Shown here: piece after piece, positions 10,135-20,531 of the stretch
How positions within the stretch are numbered: position 1 is the stretch's first letter
Layout of the letters: every line of letters starts with the position of its first letter
Source of the DNA: Aegilops tauschii subsp. strangulata
Lineage: Eukaryota > Streptophyta > Magnoliopsida > Poales > Poaceae
DNA: 64,000 nt
Assembly: GCF_002575655.3 (NCBI RefSeq)
Contig: NC_053040.3
Span: 153,327,148-153,391,147 of the forward strand
Direction: 5' to 3'
The notes under the pieces: model-generated
What the model was told of the DNA's origin: nothing
Seen by the model: only the letters and a program-made list of their open reading frames with translations
Databases searched by the model: none
Made by a program: the position numbers and the translations under genes

Positions 10135-11652
10135 TGATGACCCACAAGTATAGGGGATCTATTGTAGTCCTTTCGATAAGTAAGAGTGTCGAACCCAACG
10201 AGGAGCAGAAGGAAATGACAAGCGGTTTCCAGTAAGGTATTCTCTGCAAGCACTGAAATTATCGGTAACGGATAGTTTTGTGATAAGTTAATTTGTAACG
10301 GGTAACAAGTAATGAAAGTAAATAAGGTGCAGCAAGATGGCCCAATCCTTTTTGTAGCAAAGGACAAGCCTGGACAAACTCTTATATGAAGGAAAACGCT
10401 CCCAAGGACACATGGGAATTATCGTCAAGCTAGTTTTCATCACGCTCATATGATTCGCGTTCGTTACTTTGTTAATTAGGTATGTGGGTGGACCGGTGCT
10501 TGGGTGCTGCCCTTTCTTGGACAAGCATCCCACTTATGATTAACCCCTATTGCAAGCATCCGCAACTACAAAAGAAGTATTAAGGTAAACCTAACCATAG
10601 CATGAAACATATGGATCCAAATCAGCCCCTTACGAAGCAACTCATAAACTAGGGTTTAAGCTTTTGTCACTCTAGCAACCCATCATCTACTTATTACTTC
10701 CCAATTCCTTCCTCTAGGCCCAAACAATGGTGAAGTGTCATGTAGTCGATGTTCACATAACACCACTAGAGGAAAGACAACATACATCTCATCAAAATAT
10801 CGAACGAATACCAAATTCACATGACTACTTATAGCAAGACTTCTCCCATGTCCTCAGGAACAAACGTAACTAATCACAAAGCATATTCATGTTCATAATC
10901 AGAGGAGTATTAATATGCATAAAGGATCTGAACATATAATCTTCCACCGAATAAACCAACTAGCATCAACTACAAGGAGTAATCAACACTACTAGCAACC
11001 CACAGGTACCAATCTGAGGCTTTGGGACAAAGATTGGATACAAGAGATGAACTAGGGTTTGAGAGGAGATGGTGCTGGTGAAGATGTTGATGGAGATTGA
11101 CCCCCTCCTGATGAGAGGATCATTGGTGATGACGATGGCGATGATTTCCCCCTCCCGGAGGGAAGTTTCCCTGGCAAAACAGCTCTGCCGGAGCCCTAGA
11201 TTTGTTCCGCCAAGGTTCCGCCTCGTGGCGGCGGAGTTTCTTCCCGAAAGCTTGCTTATGATTTTTTCCAGGGTAAAAGACTTCATATAGCAGAAGATGG
11301 GCACCGGAGGCCTGCCAGGGGGCCCACGAGGCAGGGGGCACGCCCAGGGGGTAGGGTGCGCCCCCACCCTCGTGGCCAGGGTGTGGGCCCCCTCCGGTGG
11401 ATTCTTTTGCCAGTATTTTTTATTAGTTCCAAAAACTGCCATGAAGTTTCAGGACTTTTGCAGCTGTGCAGAATAGGTCTCTAATATTTGCTCCTTTTCC
11501 AGCCCAGATTTCCAGCTGCCGGCATTCTCCCTCTTCATGTAAACCTTGTAAAATAAGAGAGAATAGGCATAAGTATTGTGACATAACGTGTAATAACAGC
11601 CCATAATGCAATAAATATAGATATAAAAGCATGATGCAAAATGGACGTATCA
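10135..11652 (-). repeat. 5' LTR of Athila copy 1, complete
   Basis: A 1518-bp LTR begins TGATACGTCC at 11652 and ends GGGTCATCA at 10135. The half from 11652 to 10951 matches the truncated 3' LTR. The LTR contains a G+C-rich block with ggcacgcccagggggtagggtgcgccc, also present in other LTRs of the window. No target-site duplication can be tested because the other end of the element is lost. Confidence 0.92.
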
Positions 11653-12222
11653 GTCCTCCCATCGATGGCGGCAGTGCGCTCCTCCGAGTGAAGCAGATGC
11701 GAAATCGGCAACCTCCACTCCTCCCGATGATGGAAACGCAGCGAGGTCGACGGGCCTCCGCCCGCTGAACGCGACGAGGCGGACATACCGCTGCCCTGCC
11801 ACATCTCTGCTTCCTCTCTTTTCTTTCTCCTCCCCTGGTGTTCTCTCACTTTCCTCGCTCTCTCGCAGAGGAAACCATCGGCAGCCGCCGTGACTTCGCC
11901 GGATCCGCAGCCCCACGCCGCCTAGTGACCGGATCCTCCCGGATGTGTCCATCGCCGGTGGCGCTAAGAGTGCGGCGAGCTCGGCAGGAAGAGCGGCGGC
12001 GGCGAGCTTGGCGGGGAGAGCAGCGGCGGCGAGCTCCGCGGGGAGAGCAGCGGCAGCCAGCTCGGTGACGTGAGAAGATCGACGAGGAGGGGAGGACGGG
12101 AGCACGGTGTCGGAGGAGGGGGAGAGGCGTGAGCGCGAGGGGTTGTGGCGGCTAGGGTTCTCACCCAACCGAGAGACCCACCCGTCTTTACACCGTGACC
12201 AGCCAGCCACGGGCCACCAAAT
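11653..12222 (-). pseudogene. 5' part of a CACTA-1 minus-strand transcription unit
   Basis: A minus-strand open stretch lies just downstream of a TATA box at 12229-12222 and runs into the Athila LTR. It contains an alanine-rich tandem (ELAAAALPA repeated) from 12063 to 11975, followed by an Arg/Gly/Ser-rich part. The first ATG in the frame (12210) is too close to the TATA box to be the start. ATG at 11952 (MDTSGRIRSLGG) is more plausible. The protein is not recognised. Its position suggests the first exon of a CACTA gene cut off by the Athila insertion. Confidence 0.3.
11975..12063. repeat. 27-bp GC-rich tandem repeat
   Basis: Units begin at 11975, 12002, 12029 and (partial) 12056 with consensus gcgagcTcggcggggagagcagcggcg. 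On the minus strand they encode an ELAAAALPA-type repeat. Confidence 0.85.
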
Positions 12223-12229
12223 TTATAGG
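12222..12229 (-). promoter_or_regulatory. Candidate TATA box, CACTA-1 minus strand
   Basis: Minus strand CCTATAAATTTGG lies about 270 bases upstream of the ATG at 11952, next to GC-rich leader sequence. It is a sequence match only. Confidence 0.4.
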
Positions 12230-12674
12230 CAGTGGCACAACCTCTCCACCAGAAGCACACTGCACCAGGAGATCCGCGCTCCGCGGTCACTGACGGGTAC
12301 GACCCGCCATGCTTGGGCCTGCATGTCATAGAGAGCCAACGTAATATAGCTGGTGTGCAAGCCTATGCACTATTCATTGATTGTCACATCAGAGTCTATC
12401 CAACGGCCAGGATCAATTCACCTCAAGATATAACGGCCCAGATTTGTTTGGAAGCGCAATCCGACGGTCTAGAATGCAATGCCTGAGAAGGCTCCATACA
12501 AGACTCCAATTTAACAATGGGATGCCCACACAATGTCGAGTGTGCAAAAAACAGAGAAAATGAGGGACGAAGTTTTGGCAAGTGTTGGACGTGGTGTGCG
12601 TAGATGACAAATGGGGACACACATGTCAATAATGGCGAGGCAAAAAATTTGGAGATATTTTCCCTACATCAGGT

Positions 12675-12729
12675 GGAATCGAACCCGGGCGGAACAGCGG
12701 TCGGGTAGTGTCACTTGGCCACTGGGCTA
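12675..12729 (-). other. tRNA-like/SINE-like promoter segment
   Basis: On the minus strand TAGCCCAGTGG (12729-12719) matches an A box. GGTTCGATTCC (12685-12675) matches the pol III B-box consensus exactly, 44 bases later. The CCGGGTTCGATTCCACC context is that of a tRNA T-arm. A full cloverleaf cannot be completed, so a tRNA-derived SINE or a tRNA pseudogene fits better than a functional tRNA. Confidence 0.35.
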
Positions 12730-15669
12730 GTTCAGTAGTTTCGGTAGAAATAAGGCACTGCCTCCGGTAGTTCGATCTCGTCCTGCGCCTTTGTGCGCTC
12801 GCCGCGGCGCCGCTGTCTGCCGTTGTGAACATGCTGAACAAACAAGAGGGATCTGGAGAGGACTGTACATGGAGAGGAGGATAGTCGGGACCCACCAGGT
12901 CTATGGCCGTACGCAAGCAAGTGCCTCATTGAAAAAATACTTCCTCCTAATGCTATACCGGCGTTGGGGCCCATGGGTTTGTCAACATAGTTACATTTTT
13001 CTAGGTTCTTCAACGTAGTTACTAAAGGAGATAAATTTACAACGAAGCAGGCAAGCTGGCAGGTATCATTTATTATCACTAGGGCAGCAAATATCAGTTG
13101 GCTTGTGGGCTGCCCCGTCTAGGCTTTCCTTTTTAACATGCGTAGCTCACGACATGCCTGTTTGTATTTTCTTGAGGGCCGTCATGTATTGGCCGGCCTA
13201 TGGACCTCCCATCCGAGGTTTTATTTTTCTTGAAACATCGGCAGCCCAACTTATCTTTTTTTTTTTGAAGAAAATGCAGAGGTCTATTCTATTTATCTAT
13301 ATAAGAATAGGAACGCCTGGTCCAACTCATGTTTCCTTTATAACTATATTTTATATATTTAAATTATTATATATGTTATTATATATTATTGTTATTGTCA
13401 TCATATATTTACGAGATACTTAAATATATAAGAAAACAATATCCCACATCTTATTAACTTATAAAAATAATTTGTTAACAATAAAATCCTGGATTTTTTA
13501 CATTAAGGCAACGAAAATCCTGGTGATTGTGTACAAAAGCTTGGTAAGATTTAAGGACCAATGTAATAATAAATCACTTATTATTTAAATATATTTACAA
13601 CAAAATGCTCAACCCCTGTTTATTATTTTGATAACATTGCTGCGCCCAACCCAACATTATAATTAGAATCAGCCCAGCAAAATCATGTATTTCGAGAAAG
13701 TGCAAATGGCCTCTAATTTTTTAGGAATAAAATAAATGGGTCGCATGGACGCAACATTATTTGTTCAGCCAGCCCAGCAAATTCGTGTATTTCAGGAAAG
13801 TGAAAATGGGTTGTGGCTTTAAAAAATGGGCCGCATGGACGCTACATTATTTGCTCACCCAGGCCAGCAAATGGACTGTAATTCTAAAAAAGAGATCAAA
13901 TTGACTGTAAATTCTGAAAAAATGGGTTGAATATGTGCCACATTTTTGGAGGCTGAAATGTGGGCCAATAGGTCGAGGCCAACGCAACTCGTTGTCAACT
14001 TAGTCAACAAATGATTCTGACATCGTTAGCCGTTGGATTTTCATCCGGCGACCGACATCCATCTTCAGTCTCTCGTCTTCTTCCTCCAGCGCCGTCGGGG
14101 CCACCTGCTACCGCCTCCTGCTGCTAGTAGATCTGCTTAGCACATTTCACTATGAAGTGCTACCCCACCGCCGGCCAGGACATCCCTCCACCCCTCCACA
14201 CCTCCTGTTATTCTCCACCGGCTACCGAACCACACCGCACCAGAACCAGTTAACCCTCGTACACCTCTCCATCTCCGGCTCGTTGCTGTCCGGGGCCTCG
14301 CCCTCGTCCACCACCTTGGATGCGCTCGGCATGGCATGGTCAACACAAAAAAAATGAATACGCCCCCTGCTAGCTGGGAACCATAGTGGGAGGCTGACTT
14401 GTGGGCCTACTAAGTTGACAGGGAAGGAGGGCTTTGTCAACTTAGTCAATATGAATGATTCTAGCTCCAGTGACCATACGATCTCCATCCAATGGCCGTA
14501 GTGCTTCTTCAACCTCTGGTCTTCTTGCTCCAGCCGCCCAAACCAGCGCCAGTCATGCCGCCTACTCCTGCCTCCCGTGGCCGGTTATGCTGCCGCGGAG
14601 GCCTCACCGCCCCTACTACTCCCACCGCTGGCCACGCCATCCCTCTACTCACCCACACCCCCTGTTATTCTGCGGCGACGGCAGCCTCACACCGCAGCCG
14701 AACCAGTCATCCCTCGTACTCCTCTCTGCGTGGGCATCCACTTCCGTGTCTTCCCCGGCTCCACGTCGTCCCCTTCCTAGGCCTCGCCGTCGTCCACCGC
14801 CTTGGTGCTCTCGGTGCGGCATGGTCAATTTGGTCAAGGAATGACTTCCATCAGAAGAGTACTGTACATCGAGAAGTTGACAGTTGGGTCCACGGCCGCA
14901 GCAAGGAAGTGCAACCTTATTACGCGTGAAATAATGATTCCTCCACATGACAGGAGGGACCCACCGGACGGGCCACTGTATGTCGCAAAAAAATGTTTCC
15001 CCCTGACTGCTGGGACCCGCATGCTAAATCTTTGCACGCAAGGAAGTTCCTGACAGTCGGGACCCACCTGGTCAAAGCGTACGTAGCATTGTTATTCTGG
15101 TCGCGAACGTGTACGTACATACTGGTCGATCGGTCTGTCTGCAGGCTGCAGCGATGAACCGTGGCCGAGTAAGGAAGGGCACGTGTCGTAGTAGAGGCGC
15201 AGACGTAGCATGTACACGTACATATAGCCAGGGTGCAAGAAAGTAAATACGGCCACGTAAATACATACGGGCGGAGTCTCGAACGCCTACTCGCGCAAAC
15301 GTATGGCCAGGGCTCGTTTACATGGCTGGGTCGGAACGGAGAAACTACGTCGTCGTGTTCATCGGGAGCCAACCGGCTTGGACGGAACAGCCGATCGAAA
15401 CGAGGCCTAGCGTACCACAAAACAAAGGAAACTTCCTTGTGTTCAACCGGCCACGGTCGAAACGGGATCCTGTTCATCGGGAGGGGTCTGGCGTACCGCA
15501 AAACAAAGGAAACGGACTTCTCTTGGACCTCCTACGGTCGAAACGGGGTCGTGTTGATCGGGAGGGGTGTGGCGTACCGCAAAATAGAGGAAATGGACTT
15601 GTGTTGGAGCGCTACGGTAGAAACGGGGGTCCTGTTCATCGGGAGGGGTGTGACATACCGCAAAACGGG
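12730..15669. other. Non-coding CACTA-1 subterminal region
   Basis: No credible gene is seen. From about 13640 to 13930 a block recurs three times with variations (cccagcaaaatcatgtatttc..., then gggtcgcatggacgcaacattattt...). The motif gggacccacc recurs near 12890, 14950 and 15058. AT-rich DNA fills 13230-13640. From about 15430 to 15660 a longer unit beginning ggtcgaaacgggatcctgtt is repeated about three times. All of this fits repetitive CACTA subterminal DNA. Confidence 0.5.
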
Positions 15670-16076
15670 ACTCCACGGGCTACTGTTCATCTCCACCATC
15701 GACTGCCTCCACGGGCTACTATTCATCCACCGTCGACCTCCTCCAGCCTCCACCTATGACTATTCATCCACGGGCTCCTATTCATCCAGCCTCCACCGCT
15801 CCTCCACCGGCTACTGTTCAACCAGCCCTCTCCATGGGGTCCTGTTCAACCACCCCTCCACGGGCTACTGTTCATCCAGCCCTCCACCGGCTACTGTTCA
15901 ACCAGCCCTCCACGGGGTCTTGTTCATCCAGCCCTCCACGGTGTCCTGTTCATCCAGCCCTCCACGGGGTCCTGTTCATCCACCCCCAACTGGCTCGATC
16001 GGGGTCCTGTTCATCCAGTGGCAACGGCCTCTACTACCACGGGGTCCTATTCATCCAACCCCCCCCCCCCCCCCCA
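15670..16076. repeat. 26-bp minisatellite (cctccacgggctactgttcatccagc)
   Basis: Regular 26-bp units start at 15829, 15855, 15881, 15907, 15933 and 15959. Less regular copies extend upstream to about 15670, and a poly-C run lies at about 16058-16075. Units differ at a few positions (gggctact/ggggtcct, ttcatcc/ttcaacc). Confidence 0.85.
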
Positions 16077-16590
16077 CAATGCTCACTGTTCATCAAGGGA
16101 AGGAGGCAGCAGGTTTGATCGGCTTCAGTTAGCAGCAGTAGTGAAGGAATCACTCGATCGGGTTCAGTTAACAGCCAGATCAATCGACCGCTCGAGTTTA
16201 GTAACGCGTAGCCTGCAGTGCAATCGCTCGAGTTCAGTAGGAGAACGCCTCTCTCAGGTTCAGTTAGAGCCCAACGCCTCACACCCACACGCATACGGGT
16301 AAGACAGAAACGCGCATCGCTCGGCCCCCGACCACCCACCGTAACCGGGAACTCCCTGATATTTTCCTCGCCCTCGCTTCTACCATGGTTTTTTCCGTCA
16401 TGGACGGCCCAAAGAATGTCATGCAACTGCATCTCCGGCCCGCCCAGGACGAAAAGCCCATTTTTTGTCATGATTTTTTTGTCATAGAATTAGGAGCCCA
16501 CCACATCTATGATGATACCGGGTTTTGTCACAATTATCGTCATAGAAGTGTCATAAGCATCACAGAAAAAATTTGTTCGGCCCAAAATGT

Positions 16591-16616
16591 CACGGATGTG
16601 TCTATTTTTTGTAGTG
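16591..16616 (-). other. CACTA terminal inverted repeat (right end of CACTA 1)
   Basis: Minus strand CACTACAAAAAATAGACACATCCGTGA. It aligns with the terminus at 27455-27481 with two or three differences, so the two elements share a terminal sequence class. Confidence 0.8.
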
Positions 16617-16880
16617 ACAAATCTCGTTTAAGATTTTTTTGCAGGAAAACTTCTCTCTAAATGGGAAGGTCCTTACATTATCAAGGAGGTCTATCGTTCC
16701 GATGCCATCAAAATCAACAACGCCGAAGGCACAAATCCGAAGGTGGTAAACGGTCAAAGAATCAAACATTATATCTCAGGTACTCCCATAAATGTTGAGA
16801 CCAATATAATTAATACCATAACACCGGAGGAGTACATAAGGGATACTTTCCAGAACGTTTCAGACTCTGAAAAGGAATAG
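16617..16880 (+). pseudogene. Integrase C-terminal tail of Athila copy 2
   Basis: Translation from about 16640 to the TAG at 16878-16880 gives the same tail as copy 1 (WEGPYIIKEVYRSDAIKI ... [15 protein letters not shown]). An extra T in the T run near 16635 breaks the frame from the preceding residues. Everything upstream was replaced by the CACTA element. Confidence 0.9.
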
Positions 16881-17205
16881 ATATGTGGTACGGTAAGTAA
16901 ACCGACTCCAAAATTGTTCTAACGGCAATTTTTCTCCGTTTTGGAATATTTACAAAATTAAGAAAATTAAAAGCTGTCCAAAGAATGCACGAGGAATCGG
17001 CAAGGCAGGAGGGCGCGCCCTACCCCCTGGGCGCGCCCCTGTGCCTTGCTGCCACCTCGTATACCCCTGGACTCCGTTTTCTTGCACAATACTTCTTTTG
17101 GTCAGTAAAAATTCATTATATAACCTCCCAAAGGTTTTGACCACCGTACCACGACAAAATCCTCTGTTCTTGTTTCGAGTTGTTTTCTACCAGATCTAGA
17201 TCGCC

Positions 17206-17631
17206 ATGACGTCTCCAAGCACCCCCAAGGACAAGTTTTTTGAGAAGGTCATCAACCCCTACCTTGCAGAGGTGCTGCGACACCCTCAAACCATTCAGAT
17301 GCATGAGGGGGTGCTGCACATCCGCGACGTTGAGGGGCCGAAGATGACAGGAAGCGTGGAAACAAGGCTCGAAGCAATGGAGCAGCAAGTATTCAAGTAT
17401 CAAGGGATGGTGGAACATGGACACAATGCCAATCAATTGATGATCGCGGAGTTCACCAACAATCACAAGCTGGATGCCAAGAAGATCGGGGAGGCCATCT
17501 TCAAACTTCATGAGAAAATCGAGCATATCCAAGCCCAGATCTATGACCTACAAAACCAAAAATGTGAGTATGAATACAGATTTAAGAGGATGAGTTTGGC
17601 TGCAGATTTGAGGATCCCGGAGACTCGTTGA
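17206..17631 (+). CDS. Post-integrase ORF of Athila copy 2 (helical protein, unrelated to that of copy 1)
   Basis: A 141-codon open frame starts at ATG 17206, about 325 bases after the integrase stop, the same place as the ORF at 5015-4560 in copy 1. The roughly 130 bases before both ATGs align closely, but the proteins do not. This one has KFFEKVINPYLAEVLRH near its start and a long predicted helix (ETRLEAMEQQVFKYQGM to EKIEHIQAQIYDLQNQK). It lacks the acidic N-terminus and KLEEENR coiled coil of copy 1. No membrane segment or known domain is visible and the function is unknown. The frame is intact. Confidence 0.6.
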   Translation: MTSPSTPKDKFFEKVINPYLAEVLRHPQTIQMHEGVLHIRDVEGPKMTGSVETRLEAMEQQVFKYQGMVEHGHNANQLMIAEFTNNHKLDAKKIGEAIFKLHEKIEHIQAQIYDLQNQKCEYEYRFKRMSLAADLRIPETR

Positions 17632-18793
17632 TGTTTCTATGATGGTGAGCCTATGCCTTGGAAGATGGATGACAAGCCTACTACATTAACAACTCCCTCA
17701 TCACCACCTCCGAAGAAAGGGACATAAATACATGGGTATGGGCACTCCCCTTGGCAACTGCCAAGCTTGGGGGAGGTGCCCTAGTATCGTATCACCATCA
17801 CACCTTTACCTTTATCGTTTTCTTAGTTTAATCCTTTTGGTTATATCTTGATCTAGTAGAATAAAGTTTTTAGTATGATCTAGCTTTGAGTTTTGTTTCG
17901 AGATCTATCTCTATAATCGAGTCCTTGAGTTATATATAATAAAGAGTAGTTTTGAGTTTAGGGCTTTGCTTTCTTGCTATGATCTTGAGGGAATGAAATA
18001 AAAGAAAGGGATAAAAAGGAAATAAAAAGATAATATATTGATCTTATGGAGAGTAATGACTTCACATATAAAGAGTATGATGAATAAAAATTGTTGAGAG
18101 TTGACAAACATAGTTTTGTTCATTGTTGCAATTAATAGGAAGTAATAAACAAAGAGTGGATTCACGTATAAATATACTATCTTGGACATCTTTTGTAATT
18201 GTGAGCAGTCATTAAATATGACATGCCAAAAGTTGATGTTGGACAAGGAAGACAACATAATGAGTTATGTTTTCTTATATTCGAATAGAAGTTATATTGT
18301 TATGCATCCTCCAACATGTTGATCTTGCCTTTCCCCCTCATGCTAGCCAAATTCTTTACACCAAGTATAGATACTACTTGTGCTTCCAAACATCCCTTAA
18401 ACCAGTTTTGCCATGAGAATCCACCATACCTACCTATGGATTTAGTAAGATCCTTCAAGTAAGTTATCATCAGTGCAAGCAATAAAAATTGCTCTCTAAG
18501 TATGTATGATCTATTAGTGTGAAGAAAATAAGCTTTATACGAACTTGTGATATGGAAGAAATAAAAGCGACGGACTGCATAATAAAGTTCTTTATCACAA
18601 GCGGCAATATAAATTGATGTTCTTTTGCATTAAGATTTTGTGCATCCAACTATAAAAGCGCATGACAACCTCTGCTTCCCTCTGCGAAGGGCCTATCTTT
18701 TACTTTTATCTTCTACCCTTATACAAGAGTCATGGTGATCTTCACCTTTCCGTTTACACCTTTTATTTTGGCAAGCACTATGTGTTGGAGAGA

Positions 18794-18795
<2 letters not shown>

Positions 18796-18836
<41 letters not shown>
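18796..18836. repeat. TA microsatellite
   Basis: About 20 uninterrupted TA dinucleotides. The equivalent place in Athila copy 1 (about 3477-3492) has about eight. Confidence 0.95.
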
Positions 18837-18839
<3 letters not shown>

Positions 18840-18894
18840 CTCGGATGTAGGTTATCATAAAGTATTATTGTTGACATTACCCTTGAGGTAAAAG

Positions 18895-18907
18895 GTTGGG
18901 AGGCGAA
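18895..18907 (+). other. Degenerate GTTGGGAGGCAAC stem-loop in Athila copy 2
   Basis: Reads GTTGGGAGGCGAA. The 5' arm and loop match the motif at 3406-3418 and 48497-48509, while the 3' arm has decayed. It lies about 430 bases before the polypurine tract, as in copy 1. Confidence 0.5.
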
Positions 18908-19298
18908 ACTATAAGCCCCTATCTTTCTCTGTGTCCATTGAAGCGTTGAACCAATAAGTATTGCGTGAGTGTTAGCAATTGTGAAAGACTAAATGATAGT
19001 TGAGTATGTGGACTTGCTGAAAAGCTCTTGAATCGACTCTTTCCTATGTTATGATAAATTGCAATTGCTTTAATGACTGAGATCATAGTTTGTTAGTTTT
19101 CAATGAAGTTTCTAATTTGTACATTACCTTGTGAACGAATTGCTACTTTGGCATTCGAAAGTATATGACAATATATAGAAAGTATATGAAAATATATGTT
19201 GTTTTTCTAAAGATGATCATGATGCCTTCATGTCTGTATTTTATTTTATCGACACCTCTATCTCTAAACATGTGGACATATTTTTCGATTTAGGCTTT

Positions 19299-19334
19299 CG
19301 CTTGAGGACAAGCGAGGTCTAAGCTTGGGGGAGT
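19299..19334 (+). other. Polypurine tract of Athila copy 2
   Basis: GAGGACAAGCGAGGTCTAAGCTTGGGGGAGT ends directly before the LTR start TGATACGTCC at 19335. It is the same sequence as in copy 1. Confidence 0.8.
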
Positions 19335-19525
19335 TGATACGTCCATTTTGCATCATGCTTTTATATTGATATTTATTGCATTATGGGCTGTTATTACACA
19401 ATATATCACAATACTTATGCCTTTTCCCTCTTATTTTACAAGGTTTAGTCAAAGAGGGAGAATGCCGGCAGCTGGAATTCTGGATCGGAAAGGAGCAAAC
19501 CTAAGAGACCTATTCTACACAACTC
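19335..19525 (+). repeat. 3' LTR of Athila copy 2, first 191 bp
   Basis: Begins TGATACGTCCATTTTGCATCATGC and matches the start of the copy 1 LTR up to CTATTCTACACAACTC. There the Retand element begins. Confidence 0.92.
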
Positions 19526-20459
19526 TATTAGCGTTCTGGGAACGGGGGTCCCCAGACTTGCCTGCCTGCGGCCCACAGCGTGGCTCTGCGCGTGGGCCCG
19601 TACCGGCCATCTTCATCAACAAGGCGTTCAAGACCCTCGTGAGGGGCCAAGCCTCGCGAGGTGGACGACACAAGACCTCCTCAGGAGCGGCCTAACCAGG
19701 TTGGCTCGCGAGGAGCGGAGAGATCAAGGCAGGGCAAACCTCGCGAGGTTCTCGTGACGTGAGCCATGACGATCAAGATCAGGCGGGCGCCAGCGCAAGC
19801 AAGTGTCCTTGTTTCCCCTTTGGTGCTAAGGAAGCAAGCGCAGGCGCGGAGTGCCGAGGCGTCAAGCAAAGGTTTCCGTATCGGTGCAACGAGACCAAGA
19901 CCAGCAGGACGGCAAGACGGAGGTCACCATGGAGCCCAAGGCGGCGTCACCACCAGAGCCTTTTGCAGGCGAAGACCGCTTTTGTCAGGATAAGCTGTAC
20001 TAGTTGTCCCCTTTCAAATTGGCCGTTGTTGGCTCCCTTCCCGCTCAATATTTGGGGAGTGGACCAGGGCCTCTATAAATAGGACTAGCCACCACCGTAG
20101 GAGGCAACGGACCAAGAGACAACTGAGCCCCAGGGCAACTCACACGGATCTGGGATTAAACCATCCCCACCCACACAAGCTCACCGAGCACAAGAACACC
20201 TCAACCTCAGGAGGCTGTTCTTCCCCTTGTATTGTTCATCATCAGCCCAAGAGGCAATCCACCACCACCACACTGGAGTAGGGTATTACACCACAACGGT
20301 GGCCCAAACCAGTATAAATCTTGTGTCTCTTGTGTTGTGAGTTCGTTGAGTTCGTCCGTGAGATCTTAGCAAGCCAGGACGTGGATCGGTAGGGGGAGAA
20401 CTTCGCGCGCACCCCAGAGTTCGAACCTTAAGGGTTTTGCCGGAACCCATGATCCGACA
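19526..20459 (+). repeat. 5' LTR of the Retand element
   Basis: A 934-bp LTR ends CCGACA at 20459. The first five bases read TATTA where the 3' LTR has TGTCG, and all three differences are transitions. From 19531 (gcgttctgggaac) it matches the 3' LTR at 27238. It contains the CCTCGCGAGG-type palindrome several times. Confidence 0.9.
20073..20082 (+). promoter_or_regulatory. TATA box of the Retand LTR promoter
   Basis: CTATAAATAG lies 377 bases before the LTR end, in GGGCCTCTATAAATAGGACTAGCC. This is a strong match to plant TATA boxes at the expected place for the U3/R boundary. Confidence 0.7.
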
Positions 20460-20461
20460 TT

Positions 20462-20481
20462 TGGCGCGCCAGGTAGGGGTG
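20462..20481 (+). other. Primer-binding site of the Retand element
   Basis: TGGCGCGCCAGGTAGGGGTG begins two bases after the LTR end. The same site type occurs in reverse at 1121-1140. The matching tRNA was not determined. Confidence 0.75.
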
Positions 20482-20531
20482 CGCCGAAGCTTCCCTTCCG
20501 TCGCTCCGCGTCACGTCGCTTCATCGTCTCC

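Larger units (their letters stand above)
2284..11652 (-). mobile_element. Athila-lineage Ty3/gypsy retrotransposon, copy 1
   Basis: Read on the minus strand the order is 5' LTR (11652-10135), primer-binding site (10123-10106, TGGCGCCATTGCCGGGGA, the tRNA-Asp type used by Athila), gag-protease, RT-RNase H, integrase, extra ORF, polypurine tract and 3' LTR (2992-2284). The RT block containing FRKLNKATKKDHYPLPFIDQ is characteristic of Athila. The LTR starts TGATACGTCCATTTTGCATC. The 3' LTR keeps only about 709 of about 1518 bases. The coding region has two single-base frameshifts, loss of the integrase zinc-binding cysteines and at least two changed catalytic residues, so the copy is dead. It resembles abundant wheat families of the Sabrina/WHAM kind, but the family name is uncertain. 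Confidence 0.9.
11653..16616. mobile_element. CACTA transposon 1, right-hand portion
   Basis: The right terminus at 16616 ends TTTTTTGTAGTG, the reverse complement of CACTACAAAAAA. The outer 26 bases match the end of CACTA 2 at 27455 except for two or three bases. Subterminal sequence has repeated short motifs such as agtcgggacccacc, plus minisatellites. On the left it stops at the Athila LTR at 11652, so Athila copy 1 probably inserted into it and its left terminus is not in the window. On the right it sits inside the integrase tail of Athila copy 2. No transposase (TnpD) core was seen, so it is a partial or non-autonomous copy. Confidence 0.65.
17632..19298 (+). other. 3' non-coding region of Athila copy 2
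   Basis: AT-rich DNA without a coding frame. It aligns with 3027-4559 of copy 1 in reverse orientation, including the GGGCACTCCCCTTGGCAACT block at about 17745 and the degenerate stem-loop at 18895-18907. A long TA microsatellite at 18796-18836 replaces a much shorter TA run in copy 1. Confidence 0.7.
16617..19525 (+). mobile_element. Athila-lineage retrotransposon, copy 2, 3' part only
   Basis: The plus-strand order is integrase tail, post-integrase ORF, 3' non-coding region, polypurine tract and the first 191 bases of the LTR. Each part aligns with Athila copy 1 except the ORF. The left edge is the CACTA end at 16616. The right edge is the Retand element inserted at 19526. The rest of the LTR is not found after the Retand/CACTA block, so the right flank has been lost. 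Confidence 0.9.

Noticed and set aside
12675..12729. Functional tRNA gene
   Set aside because: Only the A- and B-box parts fit. The acceptor and anticodon stems cannot be completed.
15233..16132. A 299-codon plus-strand open frame with repeated YRKTKE and SSST-rich sequence
   Set aside because: It only reflects translation of the tandem repeats and minisatellite of CACTA 1, and other frames are open there as well.
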